From Bacteroidia bacterium (GTDB lineage Bacteria > Bacteroidota > Bacteroidia > Bacteroidales > Marinilabiliaceae), in the NCBI GenBank assembly GCA_030526155.1, contig JAUNDI010000005.1, positions 38,785 to 96,503 on the forward strand: 57,719 nucleotides of DNA, written 5' to 3'. Positions 18,892 to 26,938 of the stretch are shown here, piece after piece. The notes below the pieces were generated by a model. The model ran no database searches, was not told the DNA's origin, and saw nothing but the letters and a program-made list of their open reading frames with translations. The position numbers and the translations under genes were made by a program. Every line of letters starts with the position of its first letter. Position 1 is the first letter of the stretch.

Positions 18892-18944
18892 CGTATATAT
18901 TTTTCATACGAAGTTAAATATTTCACGACAATATACCTTAGAAT

Positions 18945-20258
18945 ATGAAGATAATGAAGTTTGGTGGCACCTCTGTTGGTTGCGCCGCAAGAATGAAGCA
19001 TGTTGCTGACCTCGTACTCGATGGCCAGGTTAACCTTGTTGTCCTCAGTGCTATGAGTGGTACCACAAATAGCCTCGTAGAGATATCAAACTACCTCTAT
19101 AAGAAGAATAATGATGGCGCCAATGAGGTGGTAAACCAACTCGAGGTAAAGTACACTAAGGATGTAAATGAACTCTACTCAACAGAGGAGTACAAGGCTA
19201 AGGGTCTTGCCCTCATTCGTGAGCATTTCAACTATATCAAGTCATTCACAAATAGTATCTTCACAGTATTCGAGGAGAAGGTTATTCTCTCTCAGGGCGA
19301 ACTTATCTCTACTGGTATGTTCAACCTCTACCTCCAAGAGCGTGGCATCAAGTCTTGCCTCCTCCCTGCTCTTGATTATATGCGTATCGACAAGAATAAT
19401 GAGCCTGATACAGCATACATCCGTGAGAACCTTAACGCTCTCCTTGAGAAGAATCCTGACCAAGAGATTTATATTACTCAAGGTTATATCTGCCGCAATG
19501 CTTTCGGCGAGGTAGATAACCTACAACGTGGTGGCTCTGATTATACAGCATCTCTCATCGGTGCAGCTCTCTTGGCCGACGAAATCCAAATCTGGACAGA
19601 TATCGATGGTATGCACAATAACGACCCTCGTTTCGTAGAGGGTACTAAGCCTGTTGATGAGTTGTCTTTCGACGAGGCTGCTGAACTCGCATACTTCGGT
19701 GCAAAGATTCTTCACCCAACATGCGTACTCCCTGCTAAGATTAACAATATCCCTGTTCGCCTCCTCAATACAATGGACGCTAAGGCTAAGGGTACTCTTA
19801 TCTCTTCTCACCAGTGCGAGAATCGTATCGCAGCTATCGCAGCTAAGGATTCTATCACAGCTATCAAGATTAAGAGTGGTCGTATGCTCCTCGCTTATGG
19901 GTTCCTCCGTAAGGTATTCGAGATATTCGAGAGCTATAAGACACCTATCGATATGATATCTACATCAGAGGTGGGCCTCTCTGTAACTATCGATAATACA
20001 CGTCATCTCGATGATATTGTAGACGACCTCAAGAAGTATGGTACAGTAGAGGTGGATACAGATCAAGTGATTATCTGTATCGCTGGCGACTTCCGCTCTT
20101 CAAATGTAGGTTACGCTAGCAAGGTGGTTGAGGCTCTCAACACAATTCCTATCCGCATGATCTCTTACGGCGGCTCTTCTCACAATATCTCTATCCTTAT
20201 TGACGCTGCTGATAAGATTAAGGCACTCCGTCTATTAAGCGATAAGTTGTTCGATTAA
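18945..20258 (+). CDS. lysC: aspartate kinase, monofunctional
   Basis: First step of the aspartate pathway: phosphorylates L-aspartate. The 437-aa protein starts with the MKFGGTSV nucleotide loop (residues 4-11), has QRGGSDYTASLIGAAL (about 188-203) and TDIDGMHNNDPRFV as substrate loop, and ends in two ACT regulatory domains (about 300-437) that normally bind lysine. There is no homoserine dehydrogenase fusion. It is followed after 15 bases by lysA, so this pair is presumably tuned to lysine and diaminopimelate supply. Strong codon bias indicates high expression. Confidence 0.95.
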   Translation: MKIMKFGGTSVGCAARMKHVADLVLDGQVNLVVLSAMSGTTNSLVEISNYLYKKNNDGANEVVNQLEVKYTKDVNELYSTEEYKAKGLALIREHFNYIKSFTNSIFTVFEEKVILSQGELISTGMFNLYLQERGIKSCLLPALDYMRIDKNNEPDTAYIRENLNALLEKNPDQEIYITQGYICRNAFGEVDNLQRGGSDYTASLIGAALLADEIQIWTDIDGMHNNDPRFVEGTKPVDELSFDEAAELAYFGAKILHPTCVLPAKINNIPVRLLNTMDAKAKGTLISSHQCENRIAAIAAKDSITAIKIKSGRMLLAYGFLRKVFEIFESYKTPIDMISTSEVGLSVTIDNTRHLDDIVDDLKKYGTVEVDTDQVIICIAGDFRSSNVGYASKVVEALNTIPIRMISYGGSSHNISILIDAADKIKALRLLSDKLFD

Positions 20259-20273
20259 TTATATTTTGAAAAT

Positions 20274-21413
20274 ATGGCTTTCCCAATAAATAAATTCCAA
20301 AGCCTAAAAACTCCTTTCTACTATTACGATAGGGAGATTCTTAAGCAGACTCTCTCTCTCGTAACAGAGAAACAACGTCAATATGGCTATCACGTTCACT
20401 ATGCAGTAAAGGCTAATGCCAACCCTCTTCTCCTAAACGAAATACGCGAGGCTGGTCTCGGTATCGACTGCGTTAGTGGTAATGAGGTACAATGTGCCCT
20501 AGAGAATGGTTTTGATGCTAATAAGATTGTTTTCGCAGGAGTAGGTAAGGCCGACTGGGAGATCAAACTTGGTCTAGAGGCTGGTATACAATGTTTCAAC
20601 GTTGAGTCTCTCCCAGAACTAGAAATCATTAATGAAATAGCAGGCGAACTCAATAAAACAGCCAACGTAGCTCTCCGTATCAACCCTAACGTAGATGCTC
20701 ATACTCACTCTTACATTACCACTGGTATGGAGGAGAATAAGTTTGGTATCGGACTATGGGAGGTAGAAAGCATCTGCGAAAAGATTGCCGACATGAAGAA
20801 TGTCCACCTAAAGGGTATCCACTTCCATATCGGTTCTCAAATCACAGATCTCGACGTGTTCAAGGTACTATGTACTCGAATCAATGAGATTCAAAAGAAT
20901 CTCGAATCGAAGAAAATCAAGATCGAAAGCGTTAACGTAGGTGGCGGACTCGGAATTGACTACGAGCACCCAGATGAGTGCCCATATGCCGATTTCGGTA
21001 ACTACTTCGATATATTCCATAAGTTCCTCGAACTACGCAATGGTCAAGAACTTCACTTCGAACTTGGTCGTGCTATCGTTGCTCAGTGTGGCTCCCTCAT
21101 TACAAGGGTACTCTACGTTAAAGAGGGACAGCATAAGAAGTTCGCTATAGTAGATGCAGGTATGAACGACTTAATACGTCCTGCTCTCTATCACGCATAC
21201 CACAAAATCGAGAATATAACTTCTCAAGAGCCAACAGATAAATACGACGTAGTAGGCCCTGTATGCGAGTCAAGCGATTGCTTCGGTAAGGAGGTAGTAC
21301 TCAATAAGACAAAACGAGGCGATTTAATAGCCCTCCGTTCTGCAGGAGCATACGGCGAGGTAATGGCTTCTCACTATAACCTACGCGAATTCGCTCAATC
21401 AATAATGCCATAG
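20274..21413 (+). CDS. lysA: diaminopimelate decarboxylase
   Basis: PLP-dependent decarboxylation of meso-diaminopimelate to lysine. Fold-III enzyme: the PLP lysine is K46 in HYAVKANANP, GIHFHIGSQI carries the stacking His, VGGGLGIDYEH the phosphate-binding glycines, and VGPVCESSDCFG near the C-terminus supplies the second-subunit Cys. The length of 379 aa is normal for Bacteroidota LysA. Cotranscribed with lysC; the transcript is closed by a symmetric terminator shared with the convergent DUF3127 gene. Confidence 0.95.
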   Translation: MAFPINKFQSLKTPFYYYDREILKQTLSLVTEKQRQYGYHVHYAVKANANPLLLNEIREAGLGIDCVSGNEVQCALENGFDANKIVFAGVGKADWEIKLGLEAGIQCFNVESLPELEIINEIAGELNKTANVALRINPNVDAHTHSYITTGMEENKFGIGLWEVESICEKIADMKNVHLKGIHFHIGSQITDLDVFKVLCTRINEIQKNLESKKIKIESVNVGGGLGIDYEHPDECPYADFGNYFDIFHKFLELRNGQELHFELGRAIVAQCGSLITRVLYVKEGQHKKFAIVDAGMNDLIRPALYHAYHKIENITSQEPTDKYDVVGPVCESSDCFGKEVVLNKTKRGDLIALRSAGAYGEVMASHYNLREFAQSIMP

Positions 21414-21442
21414 CATTATCTTCAATAATCACATAACAAAAC

Positions 21443-21479
21443 TAAAAGCGCAATCTGCTATATGTAGATTGCGCTTTTA
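21443..21479. terminator. bidirectional terminator between lysA and the DUF3127 gene
   Basis: TAAAAGCGCAATCT (21443-21456) and AGATTGCGCTTTTA (21466-21479) form a perfect 14-bp stem with A-run and T-run flanks, so it serves both converging transcripts. Confidence 0.9.
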
Positions 21480-21502
21480 ACTTATTTGTATGTATCAAAC
21501 TC

Positions 21503-21985
21503 CTAGAATGGAAGTCCAGAAGCATCACCTCCCGCATCAGGCATTGAACCGCCCATGCCCTGTGGAGCTGCTGCTGGCTGCATCGCAGGTTGCTGGAAGT
21601 TACCCATTGGTGGCTGTTGATAACCGCCATTCATTGGAGTTTGATATCCTCCCATCTGACCTGGCATTTGACCTTGCATCTGACCCGCCATAGCTGGATT
21701 ATATGCATTGATTCTCCAAGCGTTAAGATTCATGATGCAACGCTCCTCTCCCTGAGGGTTTGTCCACATTCTACCACGAATATCAAATGTTACTTGAAGC
21801 TCATCACCTTCGTTGAAATTGTCTATCGCATTTAGGCTGTTGCCGCTAATTTGGAATGGTACATAGTTATTCCAAGCGGGATTTTGAGGGTTAGCTACTT
21901 CAATGATAAACTCTCTAAACTGGAAGCCATTGGCTCCTCGAGTTTGAACTTGTCCTTTCCTGTAAAGTTTTCCTATAATGTCCAT
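21503..21985 (-). CDS. DUF3127 OB-fold protein with SSB-like acidic tail
   Basis: The 160-aa protein has an OB-fold-type DUF3127 domain (residues 1-95: MDIIGKLYRKGQV ... YVPFQISGNSLNAIDNFNEGDELQVTFDIRGR ... LNAWRINAY), then a Gly/Gln/Met/Pro-rich disordered linker (about 97-148), and ends DASGLPF. The order OB fold, low-complexity linker and hydrophobic L-P-F tip is that of single-stranded DNA-binding protein, whose tip recruits repair and replication partners. Function in DNA metabolism is therefore an inference. It differs from canonical SSB in the OB sequence. A good promoter lies 24 bases upstream. Confidence 0.8.
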   Translation of the reverse strand: MDIIGKLYRKGQVQTRGANGFQFREFIIEVANPQNPAWNNYVPFQISGNSLNAIDNFNEGDELQVTFDIRGRMWTNPQGEERCIMNLNAWRINAYNPAMAGQMQGQMPGQMGGYQTPMNGGYQQPPMGNFQQPAMQPAAAPQGMGGSMPDAGGDASGLPF

Positions 21986-22008
21986 ATATATATGAATTTT
22001 AATGGTGC

Positions 22009-22037
22009 CAAATTTACTGCTTTTTTTATTTCAACAA
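22009..22037 (-). promoter_or_regulatory. promoter of the DUF3127 gene
   Basis: On the minus strand, TTG (22037-22035), an 18-bp spacer and TAAATTTG (22016-22009). The predicted leader is about 20 nt. Confidence 0.75.
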
Positions 22038-22062
22038 GACTATCTCACGAAAAATAGTCAAA

Positions 22063-23169
22063 CTATCCTTCGGAGATTAATTCTTGCAATTCCGCAACAA
22101 GATTCCTAGATACAGGTATAGGTTCGCGTATTCCTTCAAAAATAAGCTGGAACCCCTGACTGCTTGACCCTTCTACCGTAATCTGATGATCTAAATTGAC
22201 TATATATGCTCTATGAACACGTTTTATCTTAGGATACTTCTCTACCGTCTCCAATATCGCCTTCATAGTTTGTCGTAATACCTTCTTATGTATCTCTCCA
22301 CCTTTATAATATTGGATGCTTACATAATTACCTTCTGATTCGGCTAAATAGAAATCCTCATACTTTACCCTAAATGTCTCTTGTCTACTCCCTACAAACT
22401 CAAGCCATACTCCTGTATTGTCTACGTCTGTATATTTCTCACGCTGAATGCGCAACTTCTCGTTCAATTCTGCTACCTCATCCATTAATGACTGCATATT
22501 GGCTAAACTCTGTTGCCTTAATGGGTCTTCTTGGTTAATATATGCCGAAACAGAAACAAGGGCTGCTACAATAGATGTGATTAGCAATTCAGGAATGTTG
22601 AATTGTAATATTGATACTGCAGCTATCAAAAATACTATAGTAACAAGATTGACTTTCTGCTGTCCCGAAACTATTTTACGCCAATTCAAGATAACCTTAT
22701 ACCCTAAAAGCAATACATAAAAATAGGCCATCACAAAGCATGCATATACAGGTATGCCCATAGAATAGTTGGTACTGCCCCCTTCAACGTAGTATAAAAG
22801 TGGCATGGTAGCCGTTACAACTGCCATATTGATTATATATAGCACTCTCACAACTTTCCTATCCGCAGTATGCGTATTCCCTCCTGGTAACGATGCCAAA
22901 AAGTATATATAGGCACAATACATTAACGTATCAATAGATATGAAAAATAGCCAATGTAATCCATAATTTATCCAAAGGGGTATTCCTAAATGGTTGACAG
23001 TAAAGGCCGTGGCCATATCTAATATGGTCTCAACAAAGGCTACACCTAATAGCCATCTAAATTCTTTGGAAGTAGAAGAAGTTGCAAATTGTTTGGATAA
23101 GCTTGTGTATCGAATGAACAAAAAAGCTGTTGCCAAAAAGCAGATAATCTGTAATTTAATTGTAGTCAT
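22063..23169 (-). CDS. membrane-anchored LytTR-family transcription regulator
   Basis: 368 aa. The first 210 residues contain about seven hydrophobic membrane segments; residues about 225-250 form a short coiled coil (SLMDEVAELNEKLRIQREKY); residues about 265-365 are a LytTR DNA-binding domain (VKYEDFYLAESEGNYVSIQYY ... LRQTMKAILETVEKYPKIKRVHRAYIVNL). There is no receiver domain and no histidine-kinase domain, so this is a one-component sensor that would bind DNA while embedded in the inner membrane. It sits downstream of a PorE-like lipoprotein and an outer-membrane barrel on the same strand, with its own promoter. Target and signal are unknown. Confidence 0.85.
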   Translation of the reverse strand: MTTIKLQIICFLATAFLFIRYTSLSKQFATSSTSKEFRWLLGVAFVETILDMATAFTVNHLGIPLWINYGLHWLFFISIDTLMYCAYIYFLASLPGGNTHTADRKVVRVLYIINMAVVTATMPLLYYVEGGSTNYSMGIPVYACFVMAYFYVLLLGYKVILNWRKIVSGQQKVNLVTIVFLIAAVSILQFNIPELLITSIVAALVSVSAYINQEDPLRQQSLANMQSLMDEVAELNEKLRIQREKYTDVDNTGVWLEFVGSRQETFRVKYEDFYLAESEGNYVSIQYYKGGEIHKKVLRQTMKAILETVEKYPKIKRVHRAYIVNLDHQITVEGSSSQGFQLIFEGIREPIPVSRNLVAELQELISEG

Positions 23170-23218
23170 GGTTAACTAATAATGGTCACAGTTATTTAGT
23201 GTTTAAGTTAATATAGCA

Positions 23219-23226
23219 CAAAAGTA
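23219..23226 (-). promoter_or_regulatory. -7 element for the LytTR gene
   Basis: TACTTTTG on the minus strand matches TAnnTTTG; the nearest TTG is 25 bases upstream, too far for a standard -33. The predicted leader is about 46 nt. Confidence 0.5.
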
Positions 23227-23238
23227 CTGCTAATGAGT

Positions 23239-23271
23239 GACATTTCATACTCAAATATGAAAAAAAATGTC
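23239..23271. repeat. inverted repeat between the PorE-like gene and LytTR promoter
   Basis: GACATTTCATA (23239-23249) is complementary to TATGAAA..AATGTC (23256-23271, with extra A residues). A T-run follows on the plus side. It lies just downstream of the PorE-like stop and just upstream of the LytTR -7 box, so it may be a processing/termination hairpin or an operator. Confidence 0.45.
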
Positions 23272-23277
23272 GTTTTT

Positions 23278-24882
23278 TTATTTGTGACTCTTCAAACTGA
23301 CATTAAGAGATATATTTTCACTCTTATTTTTCCCACGTGTCGATATCTCAAATCTCTGATTTTCATACCCCCTAGCTCCACAAAGTAGAATATAATCTAC
23401 CTCAACCTCAAGTGTCAGCCCAAATAGACCATCTTCGTTTGGTCGTAACTTGAGATTTGTCCCGTCCGATCCAATGACTCTAACAAATGAGTTCTCAATG
23501 ACTCTTCCTTGCTCGTTCACGAGTTTGCCAGATAGCGCCAATAGTACCTCAGGTAGCTCAAACGAGTAGATGTTATCAACACCTTTATTGTTGCCACGAT
23601 TGCTAGATAATAATCCTTTCTCTTTATTTCCTTGGAATACAATGCCGAAATCGTCTCCCAAAGAGTTAATAGGCAATCCAAGGTTCTTTACATCAAATCG
23701 GCCACTTGGCGTTAGCTTTGCACAATAGATATCTAATCCTCCATATCCTACGTGTCCATCTGATGAAAAATATAAATCGCCATTATCTCTCACATAAGGA
23801 AATAATTCATCTCCAGCTGTATTTACCATAGCTCCTGCATTCTCTGCCTTGGACCATCCATCATTGGTCTTATGGGTAACCCAAATATCTTTACCACCTA
23901 GTCCCCCCTCTGCATCACTAACAAAATATAGTGTAGTGCCATCAGGACTAATTGCCGGATGGGCTACCATCATTGTAGAGTCACCTCCAGGAATAATTCT
24001 CTTTGGCTCTCCCCATCTGCCGCCCTGTCGTGTTACTTCGTATGCCTCTGCTACATTGTCTATATTGCCTGCCTGTATATTCGCATCTTTATTATATGGA
24101 CAACGTGTAAAGTACATTGTCTTGCCGTCTGATGAGAAATTAGGTGTGCCATCATCTATCTTCGAACTCCATGGCTCTGGTAGGGCCTCTGGCTCTGTCC
24201 ACTCTGCACCTCCATTATACTTGCTTACGTATATAGTACTATTACCCTGACCAGTTATCCTATTTGTCTTACTCCTCTTCTTGGCTGTACGCATACTTGA
24301 AAAGTATACAACCTCATAATCGTCTCCTACATAAGCAGGACAAAAATCAGAATACTTCGAATTAAATGGCTTCATTAATACAAGTTGATACCCTGTATCA
24401 ACTACTCCATTTGTACTCTTTGAGGGAAGTAACTTTTCTGCATTATTCATAGCTAATGCGCACGATTGCTGGGCAATTTCGCCTCGCCTATCTGTTTTTC
24501 GCTTTCTTAAGAATAACTCATATTGCTCTGCAGCCTCGTCAAATCTTCCTATCTGTCGTTGGCAGTCTCCTAAATACAAATGAACAATGGCATCTTTATA
24601 ACCAAGTTTTATTGCTTGCTTATATGCGCCAACTGCCTTGTTGTATATCCCTTTATTCCTATAGCACTCTCCTAGGAAGAAGTTGCACTCGCTACGCCTA
24701 TATTTCTCTTTAGCACTCTTGGAATGTTTGATAAGTATCTTCTCAGCCCTGTCATACTCTCCAATAGAAAATGCTGCCATGCCGGCCTCTATACTCCGAC
24801 TCTTGCAACCAACAAAGGCGACCATTACTATCGTAATAATCGCCAATATTGTGATTCGGAATAAATTATTCCTCTTGCTCAT
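23278..24882 (-). CDS. PorE-like lipoprotein: TPR + PD40 propeller + carboxypeptidase-regulatory-like domain
   Basis: Exported lipoprotein of 534 aa. The signal peptide ends at VAFVGC (Cys about 26). TPR repeats follow (about 30-150), then a PD40/WD40-like beta-propeller (about 170-440; repeats of the type SSDGKTMYFTR, SPDGTTLYFVSDAEGGLGGKDIW, YFSSDGHVGYGGLDIY), then a beta-sandwich carboxypeptidase-regulatory-like domain (about 445-530). This order matches PorE (P. gingivalis PG1058), a peptidoglycan-binding factor of the type IX secretion system, but the C-terminal OmpA-like domain of PorE is missing and the frame ends cleanly. ATG at 24882 is chosen over a TTG one codon upstream. It follows the barrel gene by 19 bases. 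Confidence 0.8.
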   Translation of the reverse strand: MSKRNNLFRITILAIITIVMVAFVGCKSRSIEAGMAAFSIGEYDRAEKILIKHSKSAKEKYRRSECNFFLGECYRNKGIYNKAVGAYKQAIKLGYKDAIVHLYLGDCQRQIGRFDEAAEQYELFLRKRKTDRRGEIAQQSCALAMNNAEKLLPSKSTNGVVDTGYQLVLMKPFNSKYSDFCPAYVGDDYEVVYFSSMRTAKKRSKTNRITGQGNSTIYVSKYNGGAEWTEPEALPEPWSSKIDDGTPNFSSDGKTMYFTRCPYNKDANIQAGNIDNVAEAYEVTRQGGRWGEPKRIIPGGDSTMMVAHPAISPDGTTLYFVSDAEGGLGGKDIWVTHKTNDGWSKAENAGAMVNTAGDELFPYVRDNGDLYFSSDGHVGYGGLDIYCAKLTPSGRFDVKNLGLPINSLGDDFGIVFQGNKEKGLLSSNRGNNKGVDNIYSFELPEVLLALSGKLVNEQGRVIENSFVRVIGSDGTNLKLRPNEDGLFGLTLEVEVDYILLCGARGYENQRFEISTRGKNKSENISLNVSLKSHK

Positions 24883-24901
24883 CAAACTGCTAGATTGATG
24901 C

Positions 24902-25717
24902 TTATCTTCTTCTAGGACGGTTCTGTGCGTTACGCTTGAATATCTTCTTGTTCTTTACGTAGTTACGACGGTTGTACTTGTTAGCCGTATAGAACATCTG
25001 GTGAGAGATACGATAACTTACACCAAACATCATGTTGTAGGCATAGTCATTACTTTTACTCTCGTTCCACTGCCCGTCAGGTCCACTTCTAAATCCTGTA
25101 TGTCCATCAATTTCGTCCGACATAAACGCTATTGGTCGAACCTCACCGAATATTGTCCAAACAGGTGTAACACGATACTTAACACCAAGGGCACCCCAAA
25201 TAAATGGAGCAGCATCCCATCCTGTCTCCAAATCTTGCCAATTGTTACCAGGGTGGTCCTTGTCATATATCATGTGCGACTGCTTCTTCGCATTGTAGAA
25301 CATCAAACCACCGCCAATCGCACCATAAGGTACAATTACACGGTCAGCGTAATATCCTTGTATGAGGTCAAGAATCGATATCTTAGCACCGCCATTGATG
25401 TCAAAGAACATAGTCTTAAAGTCCATGTTGGCACCATCGCCATCCATGAAGCCATGATAGAAACCTCCATCAAACTCCAACTGGCATGACATCCAGTTGA
25501 AAACTTCTCGCTCAGCACCAACAGACAATCCAACACGGAATCTACCCTTATCTACCAAGTCACCTACCCAAATATTAGGTCCCAACTTTGCATATATATG
25601 CATACCTTCCAAGATCTTTGGAACCCTCTTTCGGCCTTGATAGTTGTTATATTGTGCATTGGCCACCTGACTTATTGCCAAAAAAAGCAACAATATATAT
25701 AAAAATGGCTTAGACAT
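24902..25717 (-). CDS. outer-membrane beta-barrel protein
   Basis: 271 aa with a signal peptide (MSKPFLYILLLFLAISQVANAQ) and alternating amphipathic strands rich in Tyr, Phe, Trp and Gly (e.g. IYAKLGPNIWVGDL, RVGLSVGAEREVF, VTPVWTIFGEVRPIAFM, YNMMFGVSYRIS), typical of 8- to 10-stranded barrels of the PorT/OmpW-like type. The C-terminus is a basic tail (KNKKIFKRNAQNRPRRR) which would lie in the periplasm. Cotranscribed with the PorE-like gene (19-base gap). Together they resemble a reduced type IX-like envelope module, but no other por genes are in the window, so that role is uncertain. Confidence 0.7.
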   Translation of the reverse strand: MSKPFLYILLLFLAISQVANAQYNNYQGRKRVPKILEGMHIYAKLGPNIWVGDLVDKGRFRVGLSVGAEREVFNWMSCQLEFDGGFYHGFMDGDGANMDFKTMFFDINGGAKISILDLIQGYYADRVIVPYGAIGGGLMFYNAKKQSHMIYDKDHPGNNWQDLETGWDAAPFIWGALGVKYRVTPVWTIFGEVRPIAFMSDEIDGHTGFRSGPDGQWNESKSNDYAYNMMFGVSYRISHQMFYTANKYNRRNYVKNKKIFKRNAQNRPRRR

Positions 25718-25848
25718 CTTTCCTTTATGTAGTTTATTCTTTACTTCTTTAGCTTATTATGCGCTCTATTCAAAATCCAAAGTTGACAATAATTATCCAC
25801 AAAAAAAAATATTTATGCTTAAATATCACCATATAAGCATTTTATATC

Positions 25849-25877
25849 TTGAATTCTGAATAAAATATGCATCTTTG
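25849..25877 (+). promoter_or_regulatory. murB promoter
   Basis: TTG at 25849-25851, an 18-bp spacer, CATCTTTG at 25870-25877 (one mismatch from TAnnTTTG). Its -7 box overlaps the codons just after the ATG at 25867, which argues that murB starts at 25930, with a leader of about 49 nt. Confidence 0.6.
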
Positions 25878-25929
25878 CATCAAAAGAGTAACAAAACTCA
25901 CAATAATAAAACGACATCATAATAATACG

Positions 25930-26937
25930 ATGAATACCTACCAAAAGGTTTCTTTGAAATCATATAATTCTTTCGGAATCTCTTCAGTCGCAAATAAACT
26001 TATTGAATGCCAGTCTGTTGAAGAGGTGAAATCTTCGTTAAATGATATAAAAGGGTCTAAATATTATATCTTGGGCGGAGGGAATAATGTGTTGTTCGCC
26101 GATTTATTCGATGGTATAATATTGCGACCTAATATATTGGGTATTAGTGTAGTTAATGAGGATGACAATTTTATAGATGTCAAGGCTGGTGCTGGCGAAG
26201 ATTGGGACTCGTTTGTAGCGTATACTGTTGATAAGAATTATGGCGGACTAGAAAATCTCTCGCTTATACCTGGTACTGTAGGAGCCTCTCCTGTTCAGAA
26301 TATTGGCGCTTATGGCGCAGAGGTAAAGGATACCATCATTTGCGTAGAGGGCGTATTTGTCAGCTCTGGGGAATATTTTTCTCTAACGAATGAGGAGTGT
26401 CTATTCGGATATCGTAATAGTATTTTTAAGAGCAAGTATAAGGGAGATGCAATAATAACTCATGTTACTTTCCGACTAAACAAGCATCCTGAGGTGAATA
26501 TCTCGTACGCTCCTGTGCGTGATGCTATGGCTATTAGGTGCACAAATACCATCCAAGCTGTACGAGAGGAGATTATTAATATAAGGAATAATAAACTTCC
26601 CGACCCAAAAGTCACTGGTAATGCAGGTAGTTTCTTCAAGAATCCAGAGGTCTCGTCTTCTGTATTTAATGAACTAAAAACGAATTACCCTGCTATCCCA
26701 TCGTATCAATTGACGAATGGCGACGTAAAGATTCCTGCTGCTTGGCTTATTGAACATTGTGGCTGGAAGGGTAAGTCTCTTGGTCGAGCAGCTGTTCACC
26801 ACATACAGCCTTTAGTCCTGATAAATAATGGTAATGCTACAGCCGACGATATCCTAAAGTTAGCTAATGCTATTATCTCAGACGTGAAGAATAAATTCGG
26901 AATAGAGTTAAATATGGAGGTTAATTACGTCAAATAA
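25930..26937 (+). CDS. murB: UDP-N-acetylenolpyruvoylglucosamine reductase
   Basis: FAD/NADPH-dependent reduction to UDP-MurNAc in peptidoglycan synthesis. From the ATG at 25930 the product has 335 aa: YNSFGISSVANKLIEC, FAD site YYILGGGNNVLFADLF (about 45-60), LSLIPGTVGASPVQNIGAYGAEV (about 110-132), catalytic serine region NAGSFFKNP (about 235-243) and C-terminal WLIEHCGWKGKSLGRAAVHHIQPLVLIN. It is the E. coli-like type I MurB with the YGYRNSIFK-type loop. An upstream in-frame ATG at 25867 is rejected because it coincides with the promoter. It ends one base before the convergent GT2 gene. Confidence 0.94.
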   Translation: MNTYQKVSLKSYNSFGISSVANKLIECQSVEEVKSSLNDIKGSKYYILGGGNNVLFADLFDGIILRPNILGISVVNEDDNFIDVKAGAGEDWDSFVAYTVDKNYGGLENLSLIPGTVGASPVQNIGAYGAEVKDTIICVEGVFVSSGEYFSLTNEECLFGYRNSIFKSKYKGDAIITHVTFRLNKHPEVNISYAPVRDAMAIRCTNTIQAVREEIINIRNNKLPDPKVTGNAGSFFKNPEVSSSVFNELKTNYPAIPSYQLTNGDVKIPAAWLIEHCGWKGKSLGRAAVHHIQPLVLINNGNATADDILKLANAIISDVKNKFGIELNMEVNYVK

Positions 26938-26938
26938 C

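Noticed and set aside
18804-18944. Lysine riboswitch before lysC
   Set aside because: The leader from the predicted start is only about 50 nt and shows no long paired regions.
18819-19001. 60-codon minus-strand ORF upstream of and into lysC
   Set aside because: Low-complexity Tyr/Ile-rich translation of AT-rich DNA overlapping the lysC promoter and start.
25867-25929. Upstream in-frame ATG for murB
   Set aside because: It coincides with the -7 promoter box; the extra residues do not resemble MurB.
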